From NCBI RefSeq assembly GCF_003385955.1, contig NZ_QRDW01000002.1, forward strand, positions 310,001-374,000: a DNA stretch of 64,000 nucleotides. Reading direction: 5' to 3'. Shown piece by piece: positions 17,417 to 27,116 of this stretch (the stretch's first letter is position 1; every line of letters begins with the position of its first letter). The position numbers were made by a program, and so were the translations under genes. The notes beneath the pieces were generated by a model. That model was given only the letters and a program-made list of their open reading frames with translations, was not told the origin of the DNA and did not search any database. The stretch is from Aestuariispira insulae. GTDB taxonomy: Bacteria > Pseudomonadota > Alphaproteobacteria > UBA8366 > Aestuariispiraceae.

Positions 17417-17471
17417 GCTATTAAAATAATAGCGAGATAGGCTCTGACTTCATTGCTACTAAAACAATAGC
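17417..17471. promoter_or_regulatory. Two matching operator-like palindromes upstream of SMP-30 gene
   Basis: GCTATT-aaaat-AATAGC (17417-17433) and GCTACT-aaaac-AATAGC (17455-17471) share one 6-5-6 architecture and differ at few positions. The dyad centres are 38 bases apart, and the second ends 29 bases before the ATG, in the core promoter or leader. This looks like a double operator for a dimeric regulator. None is encoded next to it, so the regulator is unknown. Confidence 0.5.
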
Positions 17472-17499
17472 AAAAAATATGAAGTGACAGAGGCCAATC

Positions 17500-18417
17500 A
17501 TGAAACAAGCAAGATACGAGATCCTGGATGAACGCTTTACCCGCAGTGTAAAACAGCTGGAGCCGGTCGAGCAGCTATGGACGGGCGGCAAATGGGTGGA
17601 GGGGCCTGTTTACATGCCTGCGGCCCGCAGTCTGGTCTGGAGTGATATTCCTAATGATCGCCGCCTTCGCTGGGACGAACTGACCGGCGCTGTGGGTGAT
17701 TATTGCAGCGGTCGCGGCTATTATACCAATGGCAGCACACTTGACCGCCAGGGTCGTATGATTTGCTGTGAGCACGGCACCAGGCGCGTGACCCGTCAGG
17801 AGCATGACGGGGCGATCACTGTGCTGGCGGATCGTTATGAAGGGCGGCGTTTCAACAGCCCGAATGATGTGGTGGTCCGATCCGACGGCACGGTTTGGTT
17901 TACCGACCCGGCCTATGGAATTGAAACCGATTATGAAGGTTTCAAGGCAGAACGGGAACTGGATGGCCAGCATGTCTATCGCCTGGATCCGGAAACAGGT
18001 GAAATCATGCAGGTCACGTCTGATTTTAAGCGGCCCAACGGATTGGCTTTTTCTCTGGATGAGCAGTCGCTTTATATCGTTGATTCCTGCGGCAACAGTT
18101 ATCCAAGCAATGAGAAGCATATCCGCAAATTTCAGGTGCAGGCGGATGGCACATTGGGGGGCGGCGATGTTTTTGCAGAATGTACCAACGGTGTGTTCGA
18201 TGGGTTGCGGATCGACGACCGGGACCGGATCTGGACCAGCGCCTGGGACGGGGTTCATTGTTATGAAGCCGATGGCACCTTGGTGGGCAAAATTCTGGTG
18301 CCGGAAATTGTTTCTAATCTCTGCTTTGGTGGGATGAAACGCAACCGCCTCTTCATCACCGCATCCACCAGCCTCTATTCGGTGCTATTGCCGACCAGTG
18401 GTGCCAAACTGCTGTAG
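17500..18417 (+). CDS. SMP-30/gluconolactonase/LRE family protein
   Basis: A 305-aa six-bladed beta-propeller of the SMP-30 / gluconolactonase-like family. Recognisable elements are WTGGKWVEGPVYMPAARSLVWSDIPNDR (metal-ligand Glu in WVEGP), the FNSPNDVVVRSDGTVWFTDPAYG blade with the conserved Asn and Asp, RPNGLAFSLDEQSLYIVDS, and FDGLRIDDRDRIWTSAWDG. Characterised members hydrolyse sugar lactones and bind Ca or Zn through these Glu/Asn/Asp residues. There is no signal peptide, so it is cytoplasmic. It stands alone behind a double palindromic operator and ahead of a terminator. The physiological lactone is unknown. Confidence 0.88.
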   Translation: MKQARYEILDERFTRSVKQLEPVEQLWTGGKWVEGPVYMPAARSLVWSDIPNDRRLRWDELTGAVGDYCSGRGYYTNGSTLDRQGRMICCEHGTRRVTRQEHDGAITVLADRYEGRRFNSPNDVVVRSDGTVWFTDPAYGIETDYEGFKAERELDGQHVYRLDPETGEIMQVTSDFKRPNGLAFSLDEQSLYIVDSCGNSYPSNEKHIRKFQVQADGTLGGGDVFAECTNGVFDGLRIDDRDRIWTSAWDGVHCYEADGTLVGKILVPEIVSNLCFGGMKRNRLFITASTSLYSVLLPTSGAKLL

Positions 18418-18431
18418 GGGAAAGCGCGGGC

Positions 18432-18459
18432 GGGCGGCTTAGGATGGCCGCCCCTTTTT
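18432..18459 (+). terminator. Intrinsic terminator after SMP-30 gene
   Basis: GGGCGGC and GCCGCCC arms around an 8-base loop, followed by CTTTTTATT. It ends where the convergent manC gene ends. Confidence 0.85.
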
Positions 18460-19888
18460 ATTCTACCCGTCCGTAGGTGTCTTCCAGCCGCTCGATATCA
18501 TCCTCGCCGACATATTCGCCCACCTGCACCTCGATCATATGAAGCGGGATCTTGCCGGGATTTTCCAGTCGGTGGATGGTTTGTTTGGGAATGTAGGTGC
18601 TTTCATTTTCATTGAGCAGGAAGGTTTTGTCCCCACTGGTAACCTTGGCGATGCCGCGCACGATAATCCAATGTTCGGACCGGTGCTGATGGCGCTGCAA
18701 GGAGAGAACCTCACCTGGTTTGACAATGATCCGCTTGACCCGGAATCGTTCCTCTTCATCCATGTCGCGATAGGAACCCCAGGGGCGATAGACGGTTTTG
18801 TGATGAACCGCTTCGGACCGGTTGTCCTTTTTCAGACGGTCCACGATGGCTTTCACATCCTGGGCTTTTTCATTGGAGGATACCAGAACCGCATCCTGGG
18901 TGGTGACGATGGTGACATCATCCAGGCCGATGGCTGCAATCAGGGAACCGTCATCAGATCGGATATAGCTGTTGGACACGTCATGCAGCATCACATCGCC
19001 AACCACAGCATTGCCTTTGCCATCCAGGGGGGAGACATCGCGCAGCGCCTGCCAGGCCCCGACATCATTCCAGCCGATTTCGGCCGGCACCACGGCCGCC
19101 AGATCGGTTTTTTCCATGACCGCATAATCGATGGAATCCGAAGGGCACGCCTCAAAGCTCTCTTTATCCAACCTCAGGAAATCAAGATCCCGTTGGGCTT
19201 TTTTCAAGGCATTGCGGCAGGCGTCGACCATGTTGGGATGATACTTTGCCAGCTCATCAACGAAGATCCGGCAGGGCAGCAGGAACATGCCGCTGTTCCA
19301 GGTGACATCGCCTGCGGCAATCAGGTCCTCAGCTGTCTCCCTGTTGGGTTTTTCCAAGAAGGAAGCAACCTGGAAAATGCCGTCGCCAAGCGCACTTCCC
19401 TGGCGGATATAGCCATAGCCGGTCTCGGGCCGGGTCGGGGTCATGCCAAAAGTAACCAATCTGCCATCATCGGCGGCTGCGCCGGCTTTCTCCAAGGCGG
19501 TGTTGAAAGAGGGCAGATCGGTGATCACATGGTCGGACGGCAGCAGGCACATGACGGCGTTTTCGTCATCCTCCAAAAGGCGCAGGGCGGCAATGGCCGC
19601 AGCCGGGGCGGTATTGCGGCCCACCGGCTCCAGGATCAGGTCGGACCATGGTTGATCCATGGCCTGCAACTGTTCTGCGACCATGAACCGATGCTGATCA
19701 TTGGAGATCACCATCACGGGGTGAAATCGTTTTTCATCCGAAAACCGGCCAGCGGTTTCCTGGATCATGGTTTTATCACCGACCATGGGCAGCAATTGTT
19801 TGGGGTAATGGGCGCGGCTCATCGGCCACAATCGGGTTCCGGAACCGCCGGACAGGATCACCGGATAGATTTTCATGGTTTTGCTCAT
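18458..19888 (-). CDS. manC: Mannose-1-phosphate guanylyltransferase / mannose-6-phosphate isomerase
   Basis: A 476-aa bifunctional type II enzyme that makes GDP-mannose (Man-1-P + GTP) and may isomerise fructose-6-P to mannose-6-P. The N-terminal nucleotidyltransferase domain has the signature VILSGGSGTRLWPMSR and then FLEKPNRETAEDLI. The C-terminal cupin domain (about 350-476) has the PMI features RPWGSYRDMDEEERFRVKRI, SLQRHQHRSEHWIIVRG and ENPGKIPLHMIEVQVGEY. Full family length. It supplies polysaccharide or LPS precursors, consistent with an O-antigen ligase gene in the same window, though 17 kb away. The start could be codon 1 or the internal ATG four codons later. Confidence 0.93.
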   Translation of the reverse strand: MSKTMKIYPVILSGGSGTRLWPMSRAHYPKQLLPMVGDKTMIQETAGRFSDEKRFHPVMVISNDQHRFMVAEQLQAMDQPWSDLILEPVGRNTAPAAAIAALRLLEDDENAVMCLLPSDHVITDLPSFNTALEKAGAAADDGRLVTFGMTPTRPETGYGYIRQGSALGDGIFQVASFLEKPNRETAEDLIAAGDVTWNSGMFLLPCRIFVDELAKYHPNMVDACRNALKKAQRDLDFLRLDKESFEACPSDSIDYAVMEKTDLAAVVPAEIGWNDVGAWQALRDVSPLDGKGNAVVGDVMLHDVSNSYIRSDDGSLIAAIGLDDVTIVTTQDAVLVSSNEKAQDVKAIVDRLKKDNRSEAVHHKTVYRPWGSYRDMDEEERFRVKRIIVKPGEVLSLQRHQHRSEHWIIVRGIAKVTSGDKTFLLNENESTYIPKQTIHRLENPGKIPLHMIEVQVGEYVGEDDIERLEDTYGRVE

Positions 19889-19967
19889 GTTTCTTGCCCC
19901 TTTTATGCCGACCCCAATAGAGGCTTAGGTTTTAGTATATTCATGCCGCCGATCAAGCCCAATATGC

Positions 19968-20747
19968 TCAGGCGGTGAATTGTTCCTTGAGGATGCGTTC
20001 CTCCAGATTATGTTCCGGATCGAACAGAATTGTGACACTGGTTTCACGATTTTCGTGAACCCGGACCAGGGCAATATCACGCACTTCCGTATCATCGGCC
20101 ACGGCGCTTACGGGGCGTTTCAGATGTTCCAGAATTTCAAATTCGATCCGGGCGTTATGTGGCAGCAATGCTCCGCGCCAGCGGCGCGGTCGAAACGGGC
20201 TGATCGGGGTCAGCGCGAGAACGCCGGAACCAAAGGGGAGAATCGGGCCATGGGCCGATAAGTTGTATGCGGTGCTACCGGCCGGTGTCGCGACGATCAC
20301 GCCGTCGCAGACCAGATTGTGCAGTCGGACCACGCCGTCAATCCGGATGTTGATCCGGGCCGCCTGCCGGGTTTCACGGAAGAGCGATACCTCATTGATG
20401 GCATGGGCCTCGATCTCGTCGCCCTTGACGGTGGTGGCCTGCATGGTCAGTGGATGCAGGTTGAAGGCCTGAGCCTGGCGTAGCCGGGATAGGAAATGAT
20501 CCGGATGATATTCATTCATCAAAAAGCCGATGGTACCCCGGTTCATGCCATAGATGGCTTTTTCGGTGCCGACATAATCGCGCAATGTATGCAGCATGAA
20601 ACCGTCGCCTCCCAGGGCGACAATGGTGTCGGCATCGGCAGGATCGACAAGATCCAGGTCCCCGCTCAGACGGATCTGGGCTTGCTGGGCTTTTTCCGTG
20701 TCGGAGGCCAGAATGGCAATTTTGCCAGTATCGCGTTGCGCGCTCAT
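19968..20747 (-). CDS. nadK: NAD kinase
   Basis: 259 aa. It phosphorylates NAD to NADP with ATP in the cytoplasm. The family motifs are present: [19 protein letters not shown] (GGDG near residue 47), the NE motif in [11 protein letters not shown], and [24 protein letters not shown] for nucleotide binding. The length matches short alphaproteobacterial NadK enzymes. It lies 79 bases upstream of manC on the same strand but is probably an independent housekeeping gene. A 136-base divergent region separates it from the secreted protein gene. Confidence 0.93.
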   Translation of the reverse strand: MSAQRDTGKIAILASDTEKAQQAQIRLSGDLDLVDPADADTIVALGGDGFMLHTLRDYVGTEKAIYGMNRGTIGFLMNEYHPDHFLSRLRQAQAFNLHPLTMQATTVKGDEIEAHAINEVSLFRETRQAARINIRIDGVVRLHNLVCDGVIVATPAGSTAYNLSAHGPILPFGSGVLALTPISPFRPRRWRGALLPHNARIEFEILEHLKRPVSAVADDTEVRDIALVRVHENRETSVTILFDPEHNLEERILKEQFTA

Positions 20748-20882
20748 GTATTTATCAGGTCCGAGGTATTACTTTTCTATGCATTGCAATGCTATACAGG
20801 CTTTGGAGCCAAAGCCAGAGGCAATTAACAACTGATGCCCCTGGAACGGGACGAATAACAGTAAGGCGGAAAAGGATCGGGT

Positions 20883-21371
20883 ATGCGTGGTAAAATGATA
20901 GGGGGGGTATTGGCATTTCTGCTGGCCTATGTGAGCGGGCAGGCCGCCGCTCAGCAGGATATTGACCGCTATGTGGGTTATTATTACCCGGCCCCGCAAA
21001 CCCGGGAATTGTATGATTCTCCTGTTGAGACCCTGGCCGAAGCCAGCAAGATTACCCGTATCGCCTTTGTGACTGCGGTGACGGGCCAGTCAATGCGCCA
21101 TCCTTATCCGCCGGATTATGCGCTTTTCGCCAAGGGGCAGGACTCGAAAAAACTGATCATTGTTGGTTTGGATTCAGGTCGTTACAATAGCCTCTACAGG
21201 ATGCGCGCCTTGTTGGCGATCATGACCGCCATGGCACGCACGACGCCGATGTTCCGGGAAACGCCGGGCAGTGAAAATCTCAATTTCCTGGATATGGTCT
21301 GGGCCATGGGATTTGAATCGGTGACCATCAGTGACGGCCTGACAGCCACCCATCAGATATTCCTGAAATAG
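20883..21371 (+). CDS. Secreted protein of unknown function (162 aa)
   Basis: A signal peptide (MIGGVLAFLLAYVSGQAAAQ) precedes a compact domain of about 140 residues with YVGYYYPAPQTRELYDS, RIAFVTAVTGQSM, PYPPDYALFAKGQDSKKLIIVGL and a TAMARTTPMF segment. I have the impression of a conserved alphaproteobacterial family that databases sometimes label molybdopterin-guanine dinucleotide biosynthesis protein A, but it shows none of the MobA nucleotide motifs and is exported, so that label should not be used. Divergent from nadK. Function unknown. Confidence 0.7.
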   Translation: MRGKMIGGVLAFLLAYVSGQAAAQQDIDRYVGYYYPAPQTRELYDSPVETLAEASKITRIAFVTAVTGQSMRHPYPPDYALFAKGQDSKKLIIVGLDSGRYNSLYRMRALLAIMTAMARTTPMFRETPGSENLNFLDMVWAMGFESVTISDGLTATHQIFLK

Positions 21372-21417
21372 CGGGATGGGGCTTCAATAAGGCGATGAGG
21401 GCGCAAAGAGGCAGGGG

Positions 21418-21837
21418 ATGATAGGGCATATGAATGACAAAGACCGTGCAGAGCTGTTGTTTGCCAATGACGCCTTTTATCTGACATTTGCAGAAGGCGA
21501 TTTTGCCACCATGGAAACATTGTGGGCCGACACCTTCCCGGTCAGTTGTATCCATCCCGGATGGGAACCGCTGTTTGGGCGCGATGCGGTGATGACCAGT
21601 TGGGAAAGCATTTTGGAAAACCCGCCACAGGCAAAAGCATCCAATTCTGAGGCCTTTGTCAGTGGCGATCTGGGCTATGTGGTCTGTTTCGAGCAGGTCT
21701 CCGAAGGCCATTTTCTGCTGGCGACCAATATCTTTGTCCGTGAAGATGGCCGGTGGAAGATGAGCCACCATCAGGCGGGCATGACCCGCGCGCGTCCGCT
21801 CGAAGATATCCGGGCCCGTGAAGCGAAGGTGAATTGA
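21418..21837 (+). CDS. NTF2-like / SnoaL-type protein
   Basis: A 139-aa single-domain protein. The pattern LLFANDAFYLTFAEGDFATMETLWA ... CIHPGWEPLFGRDAVMTSW ... ATNIFVREDGRWKMSHHQAG is that of the SnoaL-like / DUF4440 group of the NTF2-like cone fold. These proteins may be small-molecule enzymes or ligand binders. It lies 46 bases after the secreted-protein gene on the same strand and may be co-transcribed. The start may be 21418 or the ATG at 21430. It is convergent with the chemoreceptor gene. Substrate unknown. Confidence 0.78.
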   Translation: MIGHMNDKDRAELLFANDAFYLTFAEGDFATMETLWADTFPVSCIHPGWEPLFGRDAVMTSWESILENPPQAKASNSEAFVSGDLGYVVCFEQVSEGHFLLATNIFVREDGRWKMSHHQAGMTRARPLEDIRAREAKVN

Positions 21838-21867
21838 GCCCCGGGGATCCGGCGCTCAAGTCAGGGG

Positions 21868-23808
21868 TCACTGCCGGACGGATGCCAGGAAGGTCTGGAC
21901 CTCGCCTTTCAGTTTTTCCGCCAGGGCCTGCATTTCTGATGATGATTCCAGCAGGCGCTCCGCTTCGGCGCTGACCATGGAGGAGGCGTCGGTGACCGCG
22001 GAGACGTTGCTGGATACTTCCTGGGTGCCTGTGGCAGCTTTTTGCACGCTGTCGGCAATTTCCCGGGTGGCGGCACCTTGTTCCTCAACGGCGGCGGCAA
22101 TGGCGTTGGCATATTCATTAATCTTTTCGATCGTGCCGCTGGTGGCCTTGATCTCATCCACTGACTGGTTGGATGAGGTTTGAATGCCCTCCACCTGGGA
22201 CTGGATGTCGCCGGTTGCCTTGTCCGTTTGGGTCGCAAGGGATTTCACCTCATTGGCAACGACAGCAAAGCCTTTGCCCGCCTCACCGGCGCGTGCGGCC
22301 TCAATGGTGGCATTCAGGGCCAGCAGGTTGGTCTGCCCAGCAATGTCCTGGATCAGGCCGACCACTTCGCCAATCCGTTGTGCGGCATCGGCCAGTTTGC
22401 CAACCGTACCACCGGATTTCTGGACGCTTTGAACCGCCTCGCTGGCGATATTAATGGATTGGGTGACCTGGACGCCGATCTCCCGGATGGCAGCAGATAG
22501 CTGTTCTGTTGCCGCGGCAACGGTCTGAACGCTTTGTGTGGTTTCCGCAGCTGCATTGGAGACCGCGATCGCCCGGTTGGAGGATTCGTTGGCGCTGTCG
22601 GAAAGCTGGCTGGCCACCTGCTGGGTATTATTAGCGGCCTGGGCCACGGTTTCCACGATGGTCAGCACGGTTTTCTCGAAACTGTCCGCCATCTGATTGA
22701 GGGCGGCCCGGCGTTCTTCCTCAGCTCGGGCGTTAGCGGCTTTGTTTTCCTGGGCCAGACGCTCCACTTCCTCGGCGTTTTTCTTGAAGACCAGGACGGC
22801 TGCGGCCATGGCCCCGATCTCGTCGGTTTTATTCGTGCCCGGAATATCAACGCCCAGATCGCCATCGGCCAGCCGGGTCATGGCGCCAGTCATGCCACGC
22901 ACCGGTGTGGAAACCCAGTTCCGCACCAGGATGCCCAGTGCCAGGTTAATGGCCAGGACGGCAATAACGGCAGTGATAATGGCGGTGAAGCGGAAGTTTT
23001 CCAGTGCGTGAAAGGCTTTTTCCCGATCAATGGCGAAACCCAGAGACCATTTGACAGACGGCAATCCTTCCACCGGGAAAAAGGCGAACATCAGATCACC
23101 CTCCTGGTCATCAAACCCGTCCAAACCATATCGCACGGTGGGAGTGTTTTCGGGGAAAGCCTCGGTCATGGGTTTAAGGGTCAGGTCCTTGTCCGGATGA
23201 ACCAGGATCGTGCCCTGGTCATTGACGAGGAAGGCATAGCCGACCCCGCCCAAATCAATGGTGCGGACAATATCCGCCAGAACATCGATGGTGATGTCGC
23301 CGCCAACCACACCACGGACCGTGCTGCCATCCTTAACCGGGGTTGCCATGGTAACGATCAGGCCACCGGTGGATGCATCTGCATAGGGTTCGGTCAGGGT
23401 GCTGGCCCCGGCAGCCACCGCATCGGTGTACCAGGGGCGTTTGCGCGGATCATAGCCTTCGGGCAGGGCCTCGTCGGGGTGCATGATCATGTCCCCCTCG
23501 CTGCTGCCAAAATAACTGAACATGAAATTATCGGCCAAGACTTTGCGGTCCACCAGAGGGCGCACCTGACCGGCATCGGTGGTGTTGGCGATATTCTGAC
23601 CGATATTCTCGACCAAAAGCTGACGGCCTTCCAGCCAGCCGGAAATATTGGTGGTGGCCAGGGCGCCGGTTTCCTCGACACCGGACTGGAGGTCTTTCAG
23701 GATTTCCCGTCTCTGGTTGAAATCGAAATAGACGATGAAAGCAATGAATGTGACGATCACAATCAGGGCCGCCGCAACCAGAATACGGCTTCCGATATTG
23801 AGGGACAT
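21868..23808 (-). CDS. Methyl-accepting chemotaxis protein, dCache type
   Basis: 646 aa. A membrane segment at about 10-30 precedes a periplasmic double-Cache domain (about 35-275). Its distal module carries the run [23 protein letters not shown] and [10 protein letters not shown], which resembles the R-x-x-W-Y...Y...D ligand pattern of amino-acid-binding dCache_1 domains. A second membrane segment ([22 protein letters not shown]) and a HAMP domain follow. The signalling domain has the conserved tip [21 protein letters not shown] and [14 protein letters not shown]. The likely role is chemotaxis to an amino acid or amine, but the ligand is inference. There is no CheR-binding pentapeptide at the C-terminus (it ends TFLASVRQ). 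No che genes lie nearby. Confidence 0.92.
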   Translation of the reverse strand: MSLNIGSRILVAAALIVIVTFIAFIVYFDFNQRREILKDLQSGVEETGALATTNISGWLEGRQLLVENIGQNIANTTDAGQVRPLVDRKVLADNFMFSYFGSSEGDMIMHPDEALPEGYDPRKRPWYTDAVAAGASTLTEPYADASTGGLIVTMATPVKDGSTVRGVVGGDITIDVLADIVRTIDLGGVGYAFLVNDQGTILVHPDKDLTLKPMTEAFPENTPTVRYGLDGFDDQEGDLMFAFFPVEGLPSVKWSLGFAIDREKAFHALENFRFTAIITAVIAVLAINLALGILVRNWVSTPVRGMTGAMTRLADGDLGVDIPGTNKTDEIGAMAAAVLVFKKNAEEVERLAQENKAANARAEEERRAALNQMADSFEKTVLTIVETVAQAANNTQQVASQLSDSANESSNRAIAVSNAAAETTQSVQTVAAATEQLSAAIREIGVQVTQSINIASEAVQSVQKSGGTVGKLADAAQRIGEVVGLIQDIAGQTNLLALNATIEAARAGEAGKGFAVVANEVKSLATQTDKATGDIQSQVEGIQTSSNQSVDEIKATSGTIEKINEYANAIAAAVEEQGAATREIADSVQKAATGTQEVSSNVSAVTDASSMVSAEAERLLESSSEMQALAEKLKGEVQTFLASVRQ

Positions 23809-23914
23809 GAAATCCGCCTCCCCGGTAGAAAAGATCCAAGCGTCTCCCGCTACCGCTATAAAAGCGCGAAATCATTAAGAAACTTATAATTTTTACGGTT
23901 AAAAGGGGGCTGTC

Positions 23915-24913
23915 TCAGCCGCCGGTGACGCTCATATGGCGGGCACCTGCTGCTTTCCGTTCCTGACGGTTCCGGACAAAATCATGCCCTTCCGGTTTTC
24001 TGGATATCGCTTCCAGGATGGCGGTGCGTACCCCTTCGTCATCATTGCCTGCGCGGAGCGGTGCACGCAAATCCGCGGCGTCATCCTGGCCCAGGCACAT
24101 GTAAAGCGTACCGGTGCATGTCAAGCGGACCCGGTTACAGGATTCGCAGAAGTTATGGGAAAGCGGTGTTATGAAGCCCAGCCGGGCACCGGTTTCGACC
24201 ACATTGGCATAGCGTGCCGGGCCGCCGGTGCGATGGTCGCTTTCGTTGAGCGCCCATTGGCTCTCGATCTCACGGCGCACATCTTTCAGCGACCAGAATT
24301 GGTCCAGCCGGTCTTCAATGCCGAGATCCCCCATGGGCATGGCTTCAATGAAGGTGAGGTCAAAGCCCTGTTCGCCACACCAGCGGATCAGGTGATGAAC
24401 CTCGTCCTGGTTCACGCCTTTGAGCGCGACAGTGTTCAATTTGATCTTCAATCCCGCTTTCGCGGCGGCTTCCATGCCATCCAGGACCTGATCCAGGCGG
24501 CCCCAGCGGGTGATTGCCTTAAACTTGTCGGCATCCAGGGTATCCAGCGAAACATTGATCCGGCGCACGCCGATGTCATATAGTTCCGTGGCATGTTTGG
24601 CCAGTTGGCTGCCATTGGTGGTCACGGTCAGCTCATCAAGCGCGCCGCTATCCAAATGGCGGCCCAGCCTGCGGAACAGCCACATGATGTCGCGGCGGAC
24701 CAGCGGCTCGCCACCGGTGATGCGCAGTTTCCGGGTGCCTAGATCGACAAAGGCACTGCACAGCCGGTCCAGCTCCTCCAGCGTCAGCAGCTCTTTCTTG
24801 GGCAGGAAGGTCATGTCCTCGGCCATGCAATAGACACAGCGATAGTCGCACCGGTCGGTCACCGATACGCGCAGGTAGTTCACTTCCCGTCCAAAGGGAT
24901 CGATCATCTGCAT
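23915..24913 (-). CDS. moaA: GTP 3',8-cyclase (molybdenum cofactor biosynthesis)
   Basis: A 332-aa radical-SAM enzyme that starts molybdopterin synthesis by cyclising GTP with MoaC. The N-terminal cluster cysteines are C22-x3-C26-x2-C29 in [11 protein letters not shown]. The C-terminal cluster is in [19 protein letters not shown]. The protein ends SVTGG, and the C-terminal Gly-Gly is known to be needed by Moa[10 protein letters not shown] is the SAM-binding GGE motif. Together with mobA and fdhD 18 kb away it points to active molybdoenzymes such as formate dehydrogenase or nitrate reductase. I saw no Moco riboswitch upstream. Confidence 0.95.
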   Translation of the reverse strand: MQMIDPFGREVNYLRVSVTDRCDYRCVYCMAEDMTFLPKKELLTLEELDRLCSAFVDLGTRKLRITGGEPLVRRDIMWLFRRLGRHLDSGALDELTVTTNGSQLAKHATELYDIGVRRINVSLDTLDADKFKAITRWGRLDQVLDGMEAAAKAGLKIKLNTVALKGVNQDEVHHLIRWCGEQGFDLTFIEAMPMGDLGIEDRLDQFWSLKDVRREIESQWALNESDHRTGGPARYANVVETGARLGFITPLSHNFCESCNRVRLTCTGTLYMCLGQDDAADLRAPLRAGNDDEGVRTAILEAISRKPEGHDFVRNRQERKAAGARHMSVTGG

Positions 24914-25130
24914 GAAAACATTTTCCTTATTCTACCGTTCCATAATATGTGGCCGACCCCCTGGATAACAAGATCTTTAAGCGTCCTATGGCCGCCAATT
25001 TGCGCCTCGGGCCGTTTTCTATCTGAAAATTCACATTCCCTTCAAACGGAAAATGCTTGATTGGATTGCGACCTTGGGGTGAATATGTGGGGCTGCAAGC
25101 TATTGAATTGGATTGAATAAAGGGAAGAAG

Positions 25131-25592
25131 ATGGAGAAGGGGCCATCTCAAGCCGGTGAGTCTGTGTGGACGGATGATCAAATCCCTGATTTGCCAGGAA
25201 AACTGTCCCATCGCATCGACGGCATCGAAGTGCGCGAAACCGGATCACAGACCAAGGGCCGGGGCCTTTTTGCCATTCGACCGATCCCGGCAAAAACGGT
25301 TTTGGATCTTTCACCCGTGCATATTATCCCACCGGCGGATTATAGGATCATCCGGGATCTTGGTTGCCGGCATCATATTTTTGCCTGGGATCAGCATAAC
25401 GGTGAGGAGATATCTGCGGCCATCGCCTATGGCATCTTGTCATTTTGCAATCACGGGGACCAGCCAAATGCCCGTATCGCGCGGGATATGGCAGGCTGTC
25501 GGATGGCGCTGATCTCTACCTGCGATATCAGGGCGGATGAAGAGATCACGATCCGCTATTTCAATACCCGTTTTCGTGATGAGCCGAATTGA
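25131..25592 (+). CDS. SET-domain protein
   Basis: 153 aa from the ATG at 25131, which has GGGAAGAAG ahead of it; the TTG at 25113 is less likely. Nearly the whole protein is a SET domain: SQTKGRGLFAIRPIPAKTVL (GRGLFA motif), FAWDQHNGEEISAAIAYG, SFCNHGDQPNARI (the N-H...N motif that binds SAM and closes the pseudoknot), and IRADEEITIRYF. SET domains methylate protein lysines. Small bacterial members are poorly characterised, and the substrate here is unknown. It is convergent with the BLUF gene, with 9 bases between stops. Confidence 0.85.
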   Translation: MEKGPSQAGESVWTDDQIPDLPGKLSHRIDGIEVRETGSQTKGRGLFAIRPIPAKTVLDLSPVHIIPPADYRIIRDLGCRHHIFAWDQHNGEEISAAIAYGILSFCNHGDQPNARIARDMAGCRMALISTCDIRADEEITIRYFNTRFRDEPN

Positions 25593-25601
25593 AAAACAGG
25601 A

Positions 25602-26015
25602 TCACTCCAGGTTTTTCAATTCCAGAGTCATCATCAGGCCGAGCAGGCTGTCCGGGGACATTTCGTTCGGAATGAGTTTGTCAGAGGTTGAATAACGAAG
25701 AATAGTCTGCTGGTTTGTGAGGGTGTCGCCGAAATAGCCCATGGACCATTGCGGAAAAAAACGCTCGGTCACGGAATTGCAGCTGACCAACTCTATATTA
25801 TTATGGCGTTCATCATGGGCAATCCGGTGATAGGTCTCACTGACCGCATGGCGGCCTCCTTCCAGAACCTGGATGAATTGGCGTCCGTCGAACCAGAGCG
25901 CGCCGGTGATCTGGTTGGCACGGTTCTTTGCAATGGCGGACTTCAACATTTGTGCCGCATTAAAGGGCCTGTCGCGGTTATAATCGCTGACATAGAGAAG
26001 CCTTGTTAGATACAT
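25602..26015 (-). CDS. Stand-alone BLUF blue-light sensor
   Basis: A 137-aa short BLUF protein. It binds FAD and responds to blue light. The photochemical residues are all present: Y8 in TRLLYVS, N31 in AIAKNRANQITGALWF, Q49 in FIQVLEG, and the W89 / M91 pair in FPQWSMGYFG. Only about 40 residues follow the domain, so there is no attached effector and it must act through a partner protein. It lies 45 bases downstream of the CarH-type regulator gene on the same strand with a strong AAAGGAG site, so the two photoreceptors probably form an operon. Confidence 0.9.
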   Translation of the reverse strand: MYLTRLLYVSDYNRDRPFNAAQMLKSAIAKNRANQITGALWFDGRQFIQVLEGGRHAVSETYHRIAHDERHNNIELVSCNSVTERFFPQWSMGYFGDTLTNQQTILRYSTSDKLIPNEMSPDSLLGLMMTLELKNLE

Positions 26016-26060
26016 CCACTTTCTCCTTTAAAACAGACCTGATGAGCACTGCCCTGGCGG

Positions 26061-26957
26061 CTATGACCTTGTTGCATCCAAGTCTTTTAAAAACTGTTCA
26101 AAAGTGACCAGGTCCCGGAAAATCCGAAGGCGGCCGGTCCCGGCCAGTTCCTGAGCGGCACAGCCGCCGATCCAAAGTTCCACGGTTTCAGGCAGCAGGC
26201 ATTCTAGGTTTCTTACTTGGATTTCCGCCTGACGCAGATGCTCTCGCGCGACCAGGCTTAGCGCCACCGCAGCGGCATCTGTCTGCCGGGCCAGCATGGC
26301 CAGATCTTCAATTGGCGTATTGGGGCCGAGCTGGATGATGGGATATCCGCAATAAGCGGCGATATGCCCGGCCATCAGGCTGCCTAATTCATGCAATTCG
26401 CCAACCGGGGTGCTGATCAGGACCGGTTGTTTACCAAAGATAGTGCTGAATTGCGCGGGCATCGCTGAAAGTTGCTGGCGGATGGCGTTGGACAGGATAT
26501 GTTCCTGCGCGACGCTCAATTCCCCTTTTTCCCAACGGTCGCCGATCCGTTGAAGCAGGGGGATGATAAAGTTGCTATAGGCCGTCAACGGCGGATGGGA
26601 ATGAAGAACCGCACTGATCCGGCGGTGCATTTCGACAATGTTGATCTCATCAATGGCTTCAATAATCCCCCGAACAAAACTCGATTCAGCTGACCGGACG
26701 GTTTTAACCGCCTTGTCCGCCAGGCGGGCCAGGTCTTCATCCTCTAACTGGGCGACCTGACCAATGGCATGGCCATCCTGCACAAGGCGCACCAGCATGG
26801 AGATCCGATTGACATCCGTTTCGCTATATTGCCGCCGCCCGCTTTCATCACGCTGTGGCGCCACCGCCTGATAGCGCCGCTCCCAGGTGCGCAATGTTTC
26901 CGGCTTGATCTCGGCTATACTGCAAACGGCTGAGGTATTTAATTTAACGTCTGACAT
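26061..26957 (-). CDS. CarH/LitR-type MerR regulator with B12-binding photoreceptor domain
   Basis: 298 aa. An N-terminal MerR winged helix (residues about 8-75: CSIAEIKPETLRTWERRYQ ... RRQYSETDVNRI) is followed by a four-helix bundle (about 90-170) and a Rossmann B12-binding domain (about 178-290). The bundle holds W142-x9-E152-H153, the signature with which CarH caps adenosylcobalamin. E187-L-H189-E-L-G192 supplies the lower axial histidine. In characterised CarH/LitR proteins the dark tetramer with AdoCbl represses, and light breaks it up. It is the first gene of the pair with BLUF and diverges from a chemoreceptor. The intergenic region contains 11-bp direct repeats like CarH operators. 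Confidence 0.93.
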   Translation of the reverse strand: MSDVKLNTSAVCSIAEIKPETLRTWERRYQAVAPQRDESGRRQYSETDVNRISMLVRLVQDGHAIGQVAQLEDEDLARLADKAVKTVRSAESSFVRGIIEAIDEINIVEMHRRISAVLHSHPPLTAYSNFIIPLLQRIGDRWEKGELSVAQEHILSNAIRQQLSAMPAQFSTIFGKQPVLISTPVGELHELGSLMAGHIAAYCGYPIIQLGPNTPIEDLAMLARQTDAAAVALSLVAREHLRQAEIQVRNLECLLPETVELWIGGCAAQELAGTGRLRIFRDLVTFEQFLKDLDATRS

Positions 26958-27020
26958 GGTTCTCCCGTTTCGATAGGGGAATTGAAACCGCCTTGAAACT
27001 GGGATTATTCGCGATGATTG

Positions 27021-27036
27021 GTAAAGGAACCGTAAA
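27021..27036 (-). promoter_or_regulatory. Candidate CarH operator half: two 11-bp-spaced TTTAC repeats
   Basis: GTAAA at 27021-27025 and again at 27032-27036; on the minus strand this reads TTTAC-N6-TTTAC, an exact 11-base period. It sits 64-79 bases upstream of the carH-like start codon, in its promoter region. The same unit in the opposite orientation occurs three times at 27117-27143. An 11-bp direct-repeat operator is known for Thermus CarH. Confidence 0.5.
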
Positions 27037-27116
27037 TGAATAGCTATTGAACAGTAGAGGGCTACTAAATTGTAACAGCGGGAAATCTATGGGATTCAAT
27101 AGTCTGGCTTGTTTGG

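Noticed and set aside
18539-19978. 479-codon open frame antisense to manC
   Set aside because: It mirrors the codon pattern of manC, has low-complexity Gly/His/Gln-rich sequence and no ribosome site or known domain. The same applies to long antisense frames over the chemoreceptor genes (22534-23889, 27776-29074) and over sufB (55085-56035).
20781-20792. GCATTGCAATGC palindrome upstream of nadK
   Set aside because: A perfect but short 12-bp palindrome with no second copy or family match; too little to call an operator.
20883-21371. MobA-like label for the secreted 162-aa protein
   Set aside because: It has a signal peptide and no LAGG...RMGG.DK nucleotide motif; the real mobA is at 44323-44955.
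24914-25130. Moco riboswitch upstream of moaA
   Set aside because: None of the conserved Moco-RNA blocks is visible in the leader.
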